This document shows positions 38,701-51,121 of a DNA stretch of 64,000 nt, piece after piece (positions within the stretch are counted from its first letter, which is position 1; every line of letters begins with the position of its first letter). The translations under genes were made by a program, and so were the position numbers. Origin of the DNA: Zonotrichia leucophrys gambelii. Taxonomy: Eukaryota; Chordata; Aves; Passeriformes; Passerellidae. The stretch spans positions 16,742,599 through 16,806,598 of the forward strand of contig NC_088177.1 of NCBI RefSeq assembly GCF_028769735.1, given 5' to 3'. Under the pieces are notes generated by a model. The model was given only the letters and a program-made list of their open reading frames with translations, was not told the origin of the DNA and ran no database searches.

Positions 38701-41700
38701 TTAAAAAAGGCACTAAAGCCAAAACCCCCCAACCTCCCCCTGTCCACCCCGTCCCAAAAATACCACAAAAGCATTCTGATTTTTTGTCAGAGTTGTAGTT
38801 GCCTGAAGTTGCACGTTGGTTATCCTGCATTTCCACAAAACACAACTGCAGGGCACAACAATAAATAGCAAGATTAAAAGAAGTACATCTTGCCAGCACT
38901 TCTTCCTGAAACTCAGCTCACTTTCATTTGCTTTCCTTGTGGGGTAAGTGCAGAACCCTTGTCAAACACACCCCACCTCTGCAGGTCAATGAACATATAG
39001 AAATAAATGCAGGCAAATAGGAGATTCTGATTTTTGCATCAAGGTAGCAGAAGTCTGGATTCAGGTTCTGTTTAAATGACGTTTATCCAATAATGAAGAG
39101 CAGGCAGAATGATGAATGTGCTTCAGTGTGTCTGTGCTGAAATAGGTTTATAAACAAGCACCTGCCATAAATCACAAAACCAGCTTTGTCAAAAGTAACT
39201 AGGGACCAGATGCATCTTTATAATTACCTGTGACACCCATTGTCCTGCTTTCATATCCTCTGTTCCTCACTTAGATAATCTGCTTTATTTTGCTTGTGGT
39301 TTCAGTGATTTGCATTCTCTTGAAATGTGGGCTTATGTCTGGGGAGCTTCTCATGGAAGTCTCTGCCAGTTGCATCAGGGGCAGTAAAATGTGCAATGTT
39401 CAGTGGCTAAATGCTACAAATCATTTATTCCATAGAGAAGGCAAAACTAGTAACTCGTACTTCCAAAAGAACTTTGCCATATTTTCCCAGTTTAAGTATT
39501 TTTGTTTTCTTGGTTTCTGGAGTTTGGTCTTCAGGTAGGGGAAACTTCATAATTGTTTTCCTTGGCTCCATCTCATATTCAGGGTTATCCTGATGGTCTC
39601 AGCTCATAAAGCTATTTTTCATCTGCAAAACTGTAGAACTCATGAAGGTTTTTGGTCCTCATTTCATTTTGAATTAATCTTGCCATTTGAGAGTAGCTGG
39701 CTGTTTATGGTTCCAGATAAATGGTTATTTCTGGTTTAATTTAAAGGGGGGTAGGATAGGAGTTCTGTCTCCCTCTTTACTAATTTTTCTACCTTATTGT
39801 ATTATCAGGCATTTAGAAACAGCATTAATGCAAACAAAGTTAGGCTTAAAGCAGGCATCATGCAGGAAGAGAGATTAAAAGAAAAGGGAATATAAAAGCT
39901 TGGAGGTAAAACCTGATTGAATTTGACTTTTAAAAATGTTTTTGTATTTCCTACTGTGGCTACTGTGCTTAGCTGATGCACAATCACAGTAATGTGTCCC
40001 TTCATATTGGTTTACAAAAGAGCTTTGCAATAATCATGGAATAGAAAGTACAGAACTAGACAAAAAATGCCTCTGCTCTTAGGTCAGCCTATTTAATTTC
40101 CCTTTCAAATCCAATTGTTCACCTGCTGTGGTTATTAAATATAAGCACAGTCTGTATTTGAATACCCTGTCTGTGCCACTCCAGCACTCTATACCTGTTG
40201 CTTTGCTATTACTGATGCAAGTTGCCTCCGAGGATGTTTGTAAGAATATGAATATATTATATTATGTCTTTTACTTACACTATTGCCCAGAGTTCTTTTT
40301 CTCTTTCCTTTTTTATTTTTGTTTTTTACTGCAACCGTGTTCACAAGGCCATTTAATCTGATGGGTTTGCATTTTAAATGTAGGATCAACCTGACAGACC
40401 TGATCACCCATCAGATATTCAAATAGATTTTAATGAAGTTGTGTCATAGCATGTGCCCCTTTTGGTTATTATCTATAGAAATATAGCAATATAAAAGCAT
40501 GAAAATAACACTTAATATAATGTGTGAGGAAAAGAAAGAAAAAGAGAGAATAAGGGTAGAAAGAGATCAGCAAGCATGGAGCCAATGACATGTGCTGATT
40601 GTTGGAATTTAGATTTATTGGTGTGATAAAAACTATTACCCCACCTTGCAGGATCTGCTTGTTGGCCTTGTCCCTTACCTGGCTTGTAGCCTCTGGTGGT
40701 GGCTACAAAATCTTGACTTTTGCTGAGGTGGCATTGCCTCATTCACCTGCCTCTGACTGAAGTCAGAACAAGAGACACCAAGGCAGAAGAGATGTGCAGA
40801 AGGCTGATATGTATTTTCTAAAATTTTTGGGCTGGGCTTTGTTCTTGGTAACATGGTCATGTGACAAGCTTAGCACTGGCAAGATTTATACAAAAAATGT
40901 TTCAAATAGTTAAGCTTTAAAATTTCAGTTCATGTCTTTCAATGTGTATGCAGAAGGTGGGACAATAATTTTCTCCCACAGGAAAGCTCCTCTGAATCCT
41001 GCACTACATAAGCTTTACTTTAGCAGATATTTTGTGCTCAGAGTGCTCTTGGACTCCAAGAAAATGTCCCTGGGGTTCAGCATAGGCCACTAATATTTTC
41101 TTCATCCCATTCATCTTCATTAAATATTACTCTATTATGAGCAGAAGGTCTGACTAAAGCCCCAGCTTTCCCCCCTCAGTCTTCCACATTTTAAACACAC
41201 AGATTGGATTTTATTGCTGTTTGCATCTTTTTTAGCTTCTGTTTTACCTGTGTTTCAAAGCTTATTCTGAAGTGGGAAAGAATGCCAATTAAGGATTTTC
41301 TTCTTCATCATAAAGGAAATAAAGAGCATTTCTTTCCTATCTCAGTTGCGAGCATTCCACCAGAATTTCCAAGTAGCCTTTGAGCAACTGTCAGCCATTC
41401 ACCTGTGAGGAAAGATTTCAAGTTTTGTCATGCAATTAGTGAGTCTTTAAAAAAGGCCACAGCATTCACAGGCTGAGCTCTGGCATGGAAGTCTCTGCAC
41501 ACAAAATTCTCTTTTTTCCTAAGCATATCTGCAAACAGTCCACCTAAGAGAGGAGGAGTCAATTAAATTAGAGAGGAGACACAACAATAAAAATGCTACT
41601 TCAAGGGGAGTAGTCAATGCTGTGAATTAGGAACTCACATAAACACCTGAATAATGGACTTAGTTTTAAAACACAGCCTCAATTTTATGGGAATGTTCCT

Positions 41701-42819
41701 GAGCCATACATAGAACTCACAGGCATTCACAAACATTTGTTTTGGTATGAAAATTTCATCCCTGTCTAAATATACATCTGATTCAGCTCCTTAATGAGGA
41801 AAGGTGTTCTTCCCTGAATGCAGATTGCTGTGCAAAGTTTTGGTTCTAGTCTTGTCTCATTGAAACTTCATTTTTCAATTATTTGAGCACAGAAATCAAT
41901 GCTGGTAGCACTCTAAATGACTGCCATTTAGCAGACACCTGGTAATATGCCAGTCCAGCCCTTATGTGTTGCCTTTAAATTCTTCTTTAAAATTAAAGAT
42001 CCTTGTTTAGTAATGATATGTGCATCAGCATCTGCTACCTAATTTTCCCATGAAAAGTAAATTCTGAGACAAATGCAGCAAAGTTTGGTTAAGATTTTTT
42101 TGGCTGGTAAATTCCTGACCTTTGGTGTTCTGGTAAAATATTTTCCCCAGTCATAAGCAAATAGGATCATAAGTTGCTGCAGAAGCATTCTAGAAATGCT
42201 TAGAGAGAAGGCAAAATTTTTGTTTACTCAGAGTATGAAGGTTGTAGATAGCTAAAGTTTCATGCCTGTGCTCTATAGCATTACTTTAAAAAAACCTCCT
42301 ATTTTTTAGGTTTTTTTTAACCTTTTAAGACATTTTTTCATTAATATATGTCTATCTAAAACTGGCTTATTTTTTGGTACTGCATTATTTGGTTCATAAA
42401 TTAAGGCTATCTGTCCTTCTTCTCTGGATCTTCAAGTGCAGTATATTACCTTTCTGATAATCATCAGAACTCTGTGGTTCATAATAAATTTTTCTCCTTG
42501 AAGAATTTCTTAATTAAGCCACTTAATTATCTTACATAACAGAGAGAGAATTTGGTATTGGTTTCCAGGCTGGTGTATCTTTCAGTCATAGTCTAGACGT
42601 AAATTCCCTATCCTCTGTGTTCTCTTTAAGAGCCAGGTACATTCATACAAACTCAGGCATTTCTCCACATCCCCATGGCATGATGTATAAATAACACTTT
42701 TCTCTAACTTTCAAGGAATTTAAGGCATTTAATTTCCATAAATTGCAGATTTATAGAGCTGATTATTATAAGGGGAAAAACAACATAAGGCGACTTTGGG
42801 TTTTATTATGTCAAATAAA
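35795..42819. other. Long AT-rich noncoding stretch
   Basis: Low-complexity tracts include a T-rich run at 36428-36459 and a purine-only-like tract at about 40525-40568. A GTAAGT donor-like site at 38944 has no convincing upstream acceptor. All frames are under 90 codons, on both strands and unrecognised. I found no CR1, LTR or RNA gene in these 7 kb. Confidence 0.55.
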
Positions 42820-43330
42820 TGAATGAGGGGATTCATGTGATTAATTCTTGTTATCACTAATGGCCATTTTAATTATTATATGCTTCAAAGAGATAAAATG
42901 CAAATTTGCAACTGAGGTATCTGTGATCTCCTAGTGAGTTACCTATATGCAAATTGCTAAACGATTTTTAATTGGTGCACCTCATCATTCAGTTATTTTA
43001 ACAAGTCTGGTAGCTAATTTTCCTACCGTCCTGCTGCTGCTGTTTATCTCTCCCTTCAGTAAGGAGCAGTTCATTGACACCAGCATCCTGAATCCTATTT
43101 ATCATAAATAGCTGCAAATCAAGATTAATTCCCCCGGTAACCTGCAATTTAATTTTACTGTTTGACTATGAATGCATTCATTGTGCGTCTGTGAAGAACC
43201 TAATTCTGATTAGAAACTCTTCATTGCACTTTGTCTGTACCATGCTCAGAACTGAGATCATTTAACTGTACTGTGGAGTTCATGTTATATTGAATAACAA
43301 TAGTGACAAAAGATGCTGTAAATTCAGCAC
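42820..43330. promoter_or_regulatory. Candidate conserved noncoding / enhancer-like block
   Basis: Two exact POU octamers ATGCAAAT lie at 42898-42905 and 42947-42954. TAATTATTATA and several AATTA/TTAAT cores, a CTGCTGCTGCTG run and a dense non-repetitive texture complete the block. Such clusters of octamer and homeodomain motifs are typical of deeply conserved vertebrate developmental enhancers. A 54-codon ATG frame (42947-43111) overlaps, but its ATG is part of the second octamer, which favours a regulatory reading. No alignment was made. Confidence 0.3.
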
Positions 43331-46130
43331 AATCTTTTTAAACCGTGCAAGATCAAATCAAAAATCCTCAGACTGCAAGACAATTGCATATATTGTAACT
43401 AAGCACTGTCTAGATTGATATTTATTTATTTTCTACCATTAGCAGCAGACACCCAAGAAGAAAACACAGTAGGCATCAAAAAGACAAAGCACATTGTTCT
43501 TAATTTTAAAGTTGCCACAAATTATTACAACTTCAGTCCCAGTCCTCCAGTTACAGGAGAGAAGAGAGAGAGCATGTTGTCTCTGCAGAAAGGGCTTTGT
43601 GTGGTTTGAGTGGCAAAGTCTCATGGGCTTGGCCTGGCTGTTGTGGCTGGGTTTGGGTTGTGAACCCATGCCAGGACCCAGGGAAGGTACCAAGGCAGCA
43701 TTCCCAAAAATCACCACTTAAACACAAGAACGGAGAGGTTCTGAATTTTCTATTCAACTTTTCAGCTTCTTTTAGGAAGGTTTGATAGGTAACAAACACC
43801 TCCCATATTTGACTTTACAGAGCACAGGGCTTTATGAAGGTTTGGATTTCTTTCTGTGGTTTTTGGTTCAGAAATGAGACTTCAATTCCTGTCAGGACTG
43901 AGGGGCTCAGCTTTGTTCATCATTATCAAACAATGCAGGATAACAACTATGAATTATTAAGAATGATGGTAGAACATTTCCAAGATGTAAACTTATAAGT
44001 TCTTTGCCTTTACAACTTTTAATTCATTTTGAAACCTGAAAGCATTTTACTTGGTTGTTTTTTTTTTTGGTTTTTTTTTTGGTTTTTTGTTTTAATATGT
44101 CTCAGTTTCTTCTTCCAAAGGCCTTGAAGGCTCCATGGTCTAAAAGCCTAGGATCAGAATTTCAAGGCAATAATGAACCATCACCTATGGTCAAACTTGA
44201 CCTAATTCAGCTACAAGCTCCCTTGAGCAACTAACTCTGTTCATAGTCAGAAAAAAATGAAAAATGTAGTTCCTCTTTTTTAAAAGAGCCTTTTCTGAAT
44301 AAATATAATATAGTATTTAAAGTAATAGAAACTTGAGAAAATTATCTAGATAACAAAGTAATTTTCCTTTTTTCCCCATTTAAATTTTTAACCACAATGA
44401 TGTTTCTAATGTATTTATTATATGTTAACATTTTCAAACTAGAAAAACCAACCCTAACAAACAAATTCAAGCAACCAAAAAAAAAATCCCAACCCTGAAC
44501 TGAAATAAATAAGGTAGTCCATAACTCAGGCTTCTGTTTGCAAAGGAGACAGATAAAATTACAAGTTGCATATGCAGATCACCTGAGGACAAAGTATATA
44601 ATTAAGAAATATGTAAATTGAGAAAATAAGACCTCAGTGAATTTTCATATTTTCATGTTAATGGTTGTAGAGTTCAAAATCTAAAACAACTATGTAGTAT
44701 TTAGATGATATTGGTTCTGCCCTTTAAACCTTTCCTCATTCTTTCCAGAGCATTGTTGAGCAATTAAAGTTTTTGTGTTCTGTTCAAATTGGAAATTAAA
44801 ATGAGAGCCTGGGCTGCAGAAGGCACAAGATTGTTACAGTATGGTTATATTTATTTAATCTTTCTTTCATTTCTTAAAGGAGTGATTATGACAGGAAGAA
44901 TTACCTGTTGGCTGTCATTTCCTCAGAGATAAAAATGCAGACACCTTTATTAGAGTGCCTGCTCCCCGGGGAACTTGAGCATCACAAGGCAGGTTCAGAG
45001 AGGGTGGCAGCAGGTTTGTGCCCTGGCTCTGTGTCGGGGGGCTTGGTGGGCTCAGAATCCAGGAGCTATGGATAAATGAAGAGCAGAGCTCCAGGCTGCA
45101 GAGATGATGGAATTACAGGAAAAGGAGATACAGCAGGGGCACCCTTTGGCCACCACCGGGGCACAGGAAAAGAGCAGAGTTGTTTACTAAGAAACCATAA
45201 TTAAATTCATTAGGGATGACTCCCCTCGACTGAGTCAGACTTTTTGTGCAAGGCTTCTGCCCCTGGAGGTCATAAATCAAAAGGAGTAGGCCTAAAATTG
45301 AGCCTAACTAGAGGAGATTGTGAAAGTGATGGATGGCACAGCTCCTTAGCATCCTGCCTTTGGCCCAGGACTTTCACATCTTCCTCTGCCTTTTTATTTT
45401 CTTTTTTGTTTTTATTCGTGTTTTTTTTTGTTTTGTTTTGTTTTTTGGGTTTTTTTGGCAGCAGTATGATAAGAAGTCTTAAAAATAAAGACTTTGTAAA
45501 ATTGTGTGGTTTGTAAAACTGCTTTACATTAAATCAAAGCCCCTTGTTCCAAATTCATGCTCAGGATGAGTGTAGGAACCACTCTACCAGGTCAGTCACT
45601 GTCCATTGAGCTACAGACATGCAGACGAACATACATCCATCCACACCACTTGCAAGGTTTGCTAGATTAGACAAGCAGATAGTCTAGAAATGACAACTGA
45701 ATACAATATAGATGGTACTCATCTCTGTTCTACTGGTTCTGCTGCACATTTTGCAGATATTTTTTTCTTTCTGTGAATGAATAGACAACAGGCAAAGGGG
45801 AATGAATTTGTGAAGCTCTGATTTTAAACTACGACATCACATTTTTCTTATTGCTTCATCTTTAAAACTTTAGACATGCTGTTAAAATTCAAGTAACACC
45901 ATTTTCATTATTATTAGTATTGCTAGTATTTTTATGATGACAGTGGCAACCAAAGCATCATTAGGCTGGGCCTACTTCTCAGAAGAGAAGATAATCCAAT
46001 TCAAATCTAACATAAAGAAAAAAGAATAATTTTTGGAAAATAATCACCAATTATTCCTGTTGTATAGCCTTAGACCTCTTCTGATCCTTTTTGAAGCCTG
46101 AGCCATGGTTAGAAAATGTATTTCATAAGC
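43331..46130. other. Noncoding stretch with T-rich tracts
   Basis: T-rich tracts with GG or G interruptions lie at 44058-44093 and 45391-45458 (TTTTG units). A GC-richer patch spans about 44955-45180 and includes the 10-bp palindrome TCCCCGGGGA. Frames at 43415-43799 are open on both strands and unrecognised. No transposon is identified. Confidence 0.55.
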
Positions 46131-46254
46131 TATCCCTGGAAGTGTTCATGACCAGCTTGAACAGGGCTCTGGACACCCTGGTCTGGTGGAAGGTGACCCT
46201 GCTATGGCAGGGAGTTTGGGACTGGATGATCTTTAATGTCCCTTCCAACCCTGC
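46131..46254 (+). mobile_element. CR1 LINE, truncated 3' end (sense)
   Basis: This is a classic CR1 3' end: TATCCCTGGAAGTGTTCATG, GCTCTGGACACCCTGGTCTG, GTGGAAGGTGACCCTGCTAT, GGCAGGGAGTTTGGGACTGG, then GATGATCTTTAATGTCCCTT and CCAACCCTGCC. The element is cut to about 124 bases. The 8-bp terminal repeat (ATTCTATG type) is missing or too diverged. There is no coding capacity; minus-strand frames crossing it are shadows. It is better preserved than the copy at 19557, so probably from another CR1 subfamily. Confidence 0.92.
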
Positions 46255-47740
46255 CTGAAGTTGTCTCACTTCACACCAGTACTGCTGCAATTGCTGTGAG
46301 AGTGGACAAACAAGGATGAAAGGATCTCTGCTCCAAGTAATTATTGTGTATTGCCAACAAGGAACTAAAAATAACAGAATTTTGTGGAGAAGTAATGCCA
46401 AGGAGAGGCAAGCAAAAGTTTAAGAAAGACTTGAACTAAATAAATGCAAAATGTTTTTTTGTGGTATTAACCCAGCACTGTGCTCTGAAGCCTTCAATCA
46501 AATTAAAGAATTGCCTTAAATTGGTTTAACCTAAGACTTAGATTAATATCAAACTGACACTGCAGCTGATCTAGGCAAAACACTCCTAGCAGGGTTATTT
46601 TAACAAAGCTGTGCTTTACAGTGTAGAATTAATTCCATCTGTTCCCTTCAAACTTCCAAGGAGTAAAAGAAGCAGGAAATGTAGTTACAGGATTTTCCTG
46701 CCCCCAAAATGATGTCACTGAGAGAGCACACCCTCTTGGAGCTCTGACTTGGAGAAACAAAGTTTGTATCGTAGATGTCAGCTGAGGGTTCCCCAGTAAT
46801 TCTACCACTGAAATTCTCAAGAATTAATTCTTTCTCAAGAAAATGTTTTAAAGTAGCTTCAAAGGAATAGGTAATTTGCAGCATTCAAATGGAAAACACT
46901 TCTTTTTGAGAGTATACAAGACCTTTCCACTAAGTTTTCTGTCTTTTGATTCTGCAAATCAGTCTTCTCTTCTTTGTCTTTGTAAGAGAACTTCCCAGGT
47001 TGCAGGGGAACCATGCTGCCCATAATTTGCCCAATGGGACCACAACAGATAATAAATTGTTACACCAAGCCCATCTTAGAGTTCTCATAACAAGCTTTTC
47101 CACAGTGTTAAAGCCTCTGGATAAATTTTTTTCTGCTTAAAGCAGAACTTTAAGAAGCTGTTCCTTGTTATGTGTGCTAGGGGCTACATGCAGAGTATGA
47201 GAGAAAAATATTCCTGAGATGTTATGTTACAGAGGAATGTAGGGAACTCTGTTATTTTGGTTTGCCTATTCCCCAATACACAGAAAATTAATATTCATAG
47301 ATATTATTTGGGACAGAATTAACAATGTTTTGAAGTAGAAGAAACTCAGTGAGTGCCAGTGTCTTTTGGTCTGCAGCAAAGCCCAAGATTTTGGGAAATA
47401 GAAGCTGTTGGATGTGAAGGAACTACCTGATAGAAATGGCTACACAATCTTACTCTTTCTGTCATTGTTCCTCATTTTCTCGAAGTTTCTTTCTTTCCAA
47501 CTTTCATAATTACTAAGGCCCAGCATTAGGAATGAAAAGTTTTTATATTTCTGTTGCACCTTTAGCCCTGTAGAAAACTTCAGTGTGTACTTCCATGCAC
47601 TTGGAATGCATGTACAGATTTGGTCCTTCCAAGGTGCAGTAATTAAAGCAATATATTCTCCTCAGGATAATATCTACTCTACACAAAGCACAGGGAAATT
47701 AATCTATGTTTGTGCTTTTGAGTAAGCACATACATGTGTT
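46255..47740. other. AT-rich noncoding stretch
   Basis: Short frames only, on both strands. No repeat family, RNA gene or unusual structure is recognised. Confidence 0.55.
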
Positions 47741-48060
47741 AAAATGAACAGTAACATACTTCTAATCGTAACAGATACAGATTACAATACACGTGCCTAT
47801 TTCTAAATTAGTCCGTTGTAATTGCTTGAAGCCATACAGAACACAGTTTCAATTACTAATGCCACCTCTTATTCTTTTTTCTGCCCATTAGTTATTACTA
47901 GAAAACTTTATTTTTTAATTGCCTAACTAGCCCTGTTTACCAGGTAGCTAAATACAAGCTCGTACAGGAAAACCACTTTAAGTAATGCGTTTTGGAAATG
48001 TCTGCAAGTGACCTAAAATTAGTTTCCAAATGTAAAAGTATTTAGCATCAACCTGTCTAT
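47741..48060. promoter_or_regulatory. Candidate conserved noncoding block (weak)
   Basis: Non-repetitive AT-rich sequence with clustered homeodomain-like cores (TTTCAATTACTAATG, TTAGTTATTACTAG, TTTTTTAATTGCC) and a few isolated CpGs (ATCGTAAC, ACACGTGCC with an E-box CACGTG, AGTCCGTTG). Retained CpGs in AT-rich, stop-rich DNA fit constraint, but only an alignment could show it. Confidence 0.2.
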
Positions 48061-49648
48061 AAAAGACCAGGAACAAGTGCTTGCTTTTAAAGGTTTTCTA
48101 ATGACATACTTTCCCTTTTGCAGTAAGGTACTATGAGATTAAATTAATACTTAGAATCTCAGGACTGTGAATAATATGCTTTTAAGTAGAAGGAGGGAAC
48201 AGTTATTTGGCTTTTTTCAGCTAGAAAATGGTGAATACTTATAGGTTTATAAAACTGAGATGTTAGACTGATGGATAGAATTTATTTGGTATATGATAAA
48301 TTCTTCTTACTCTTCAAGGTGAATGGCATCTTCTATGTTGATCTCTATTACAAGATCATTGGTGCAAATACATTCTGGGGAAGAAAACATGTTGGTGCCT
48401 TCTAGACTTGGTTTGAACCAGAGAAATTGCTCTAAATGCTTAGAACCAAACTGTAGCCAGAATAAAATCTTCATTCCTTTAAATTTCTGGGAATAAATAC
48501 TCTGTTGTGAAGGAAAGACTTAAAACACTTTAGCCCTTCTGTTTTAAATTGTACTTGTTTCTGTAGTTTCTGCTGGTTATCTTGGTAGTCCAAATAAGCA
48601 CTCAGATGAAAAAGGCAATGATAGCAGCAGTAATGCATAACAGGTAACATACATAATAGAATAATTAGGGATTAGCAAACAATCCCTTAATATTTGCAGC
48701 CTAATCCTGTAAGAGCCTGCCAAACTCACACTTCATCTCCATTTTCCTGATATCACTCAATTTTTACCCTTAGGCCTCCATCTCCATTCATTTCCTATAG
48801 TTCTCCTCCGTTAAGTAGATCACCCTGAAATAGCCATTCCATTTGTCAGGCTCTGCTCTGGTCCCAGGTTAATGTTTCTGGTGCCCTTCTTCCTTCTGTG
48901 TCTCCAGTGAAGTTTATCATTCTGTGTTTCACACTGCTCCAGAATGAGATGTGCAAGTAAACAGTAAAATGTAACTGGTTCTGAGCACTAAATTAGACTG
49001 CTTGCTTCATTGTCCTTTCTGGATTAGGTTGGGAAGTGTATTCATCCCAGCCAGAATTTTGTTTACAGAACAGTCTCATTTGTCTTTGTAGCATCCTACA
49101 TATTGTCTTTATTTTTAGCTGAAATGTGAAGGATTAGACCTGAGGGACCTAAGCACTGCATTGTTTAATATAAAACTTTGAGGCTCCCAAATAAAATTTA
49201 ATCCAGGAATCCTAGGACTCTGGGAACATTGGGATTACGTTTTATTTTGAGAACAAAGCTGGGAAGAACACTGGAGAAGTGGGAAGTTGCTGTTTTTCCC
49301 TTCTGAAATGTGTCCAGAGGAAGCACTGCTGCTGCTGAGCTTTTGTACAATAAATTGTTGGCTGAGCACTTCCCCAGGATGCAGAATTTAATTACCACTT
49401 GTCTTTGGGAAGAATCACCGTCAATTCTTCACCTGTAGCAGGACTTTGTAAAGTGCAGCAAATTCCAGGCTCTAGGGAAAAGAGCTGTGCTCTCTGGGAG
49501 TTCTGGACTCTCAGGGAAAGTTCTCAGACAGCTACAATTCATTGCCTGGTGATCTGTGAGCAAGAGACAGTCCCAGGTTCTGCTCCCTCCTTGTTTTGGA
49601 CACACATAGTCACTGGATAAAATATAGAAATAACATCTCAGACTATGG
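48061..49648. other. AT-rich noncoding stretch up to the LTR
   Basis: An acceptor-like TTTCCCTTTTGCAG ends at 48123, but stops follow soon after. A GC-richer segment (about 49260-49620) lies directly beside the LTR and has an unrecognised plus-strand frame at 49399-49620. Nothing indicates internal retroviral sequence. Confidence 0.55.
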
Positions 49649-49654
49649 GTACCC

Positions 49655-50088
49655 TGTTACTGTCATATTTTCTGGAAAATCCTCTTTGCCCAGGATTTTC
49701 TCCTGGGAAGCTGAGAATCCTCAGCTTCTCCTGTGTTTGCTGCTCTGCAATGAGGTCTGGAGATTGTTTATCCAAACATGTGAATTGTTTTAACTTAATG
49801 ACCAATCACAGCCAGCTGTGTCAAGGCTCTGAGGAGCCATGAGTTTTTATTATTCATTCTTGTTAAGCTTTCAGTCTGTATCCTTTCTCTTTCTTTAGTA
49901 TAGTTTTAGTATAGCATAATATAATGTATCTCAAGTCTCATAATCTCATATATCATATATCATCTCTTATATCATATACCACATAATATCAAATGTCTCA
50001 TATCATATCATAATATATCAGCCTTCTGAGAACATGGAGTCAGATTCTCATCTCTCACCTTGTCCTGGGAACCCTCACAAACTCAACA
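49655..50088 (+). mobile_element. Solo LTR of an endogenous retrovirus (songbird-type)
   Basis: This 434-bp element begins TGTTAC and ends CAACA (TG...CA with TGTT/AACA inverted ends). It is flanked by an exact 6-bp target duplication GTACCC (49649-49654 and 50089-50094). Internal landmarks in order: TTTTCTGGAAAATCCTCTTT, GCCCAGGATTTTCTCCTGGG, ACCAATCACAGCCAGCTGTG, GTATAGTTTTAGTATAGCAT, ATCAGCCTTCTGAGAACATG and TCCTGGGAACCCTC. From memory these match an LTR type abundant in passerine genomes; the exact Repbase name is not asserted. A 6-bp duplication favours a class II (ERVK-like) integrase. No second LTR or gag/pol lies nearby, so it is a recombination-derived solo LTR. The likely poly(A) signal is AATATA (50012-50017). 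Confidence 0.9.
49898..50020. repeat. TATCATA-type AT-rich repeat inside the LTR
   Basis: Degenerate TAGTATAG then TCATATATCATATATCATC-like units run through the LTR's presumed R region, up to the AATATA signal. Many copies of this LTR family, as I remember them, have an AT-rich TATAATAT-like stretch at this place; here it seems expanded with CATAT/TCTCATA units. Confidence 0.8.
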
Positions 50089-50094
50089 GTACCC

Positions 50095-51121
50095 ATAGAG
50101 AGAGTTTCCAAATCTCTGATCCTCAGCTACCCTTTGGAAGCTGCCTGGTTTTATTTAGGATATGCATGCTGGTCCTTTATGGAAGACAAATGAGTTTTGA
50201 CTATTTTGTTGCCATTTAATTTGTCCTTTAGCCAGCCTGCTGAGGAAGGATGTGCAGCTAATGGAACACTGAGGTGGAACTATCTCTTCCAAAGCAGCTC
50301 CCTGGGCTGCTTTGGGCTGGGAGAGCGAGGAGCAGCCTGCTATGACAGCAATGAATTTGCACTATTCTGCTTCACTGATCCACCCTTTGTAGAACACTTC
50401 TCTAGGGCTCTCTTAAAAGCCATCACACATGTTCCTGCATCTCCATTACATCCTGAATGATATGCTGCAAATCAGCCCTGCTGCAGCATATCCCATTAAA
50501 GAAGTAATTCAAAACGTGGAGATTTAAATGAGAATTGGTTGTCTGAGTTACTGGGAAGCTCTGACACACCTGAAATGTATCATTCAATTATAATTACTTT
50601 ATTAGCCACATTAGATTTCATTAGAATTAGTTCTGGAAAAGGGAAGGGAGAATAATTATTTGTTAAAATTATCCTTTTTCTTTTCCTGGAGAATGAAGGG
50701 AAAGATTTCCATGGGTAGATTTTTTTCTTTTGTATATTTGATTTTTCATACACCTACAGTGACACTATAGGAGTTATTCAATGCAATTACTTAGGGACAG
50801 GAAAAAATGGACATTCTCCCACTGTGCCTGTATTAGCAATAAGAACTCCCAGGAATGTAAACATAATGTTAACTACTGTGAATTCATAGATAATTTATTA
50901 TAAATCAGAACTAATCTCCCATTCCTGGCGTGCCAGTGGCCTTGTGAGTTTTTCAAAATCCTGCTAACTGCTGAGAGGTCAGCTCACCAGGAAACCAGCC
51001 AGAGCCAGCATTGCTCTGAGAGCAGGTTTCCTTACTCAGCTCCCCTTCAAAGAGAGAGGAGTGCAAGGCAGAGCCCTGCCAGGGAGTGAGGTGCTGGCTG
51101 AGTGGCTGTGTCCCCACTTAG
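50095..51121. other. Noncoding stretch; possible conserved piece at 50490-50660
   Basis: 50490-50660 contains CAATTATAATTACTTTATTAG and TTAGAATTAG, homeodomain-type cores in non-repetitive sequence. 50940-51121 is GC-richer with frames open on both strands. No transposon or gene is recognised. Confidence 0.45.

Noticed and set aside
46123..46401. 92-codon minus-strand frame
   Set aside because: It is the antisense of the CR1 3' end plus flank and encodes no CR1 protein.
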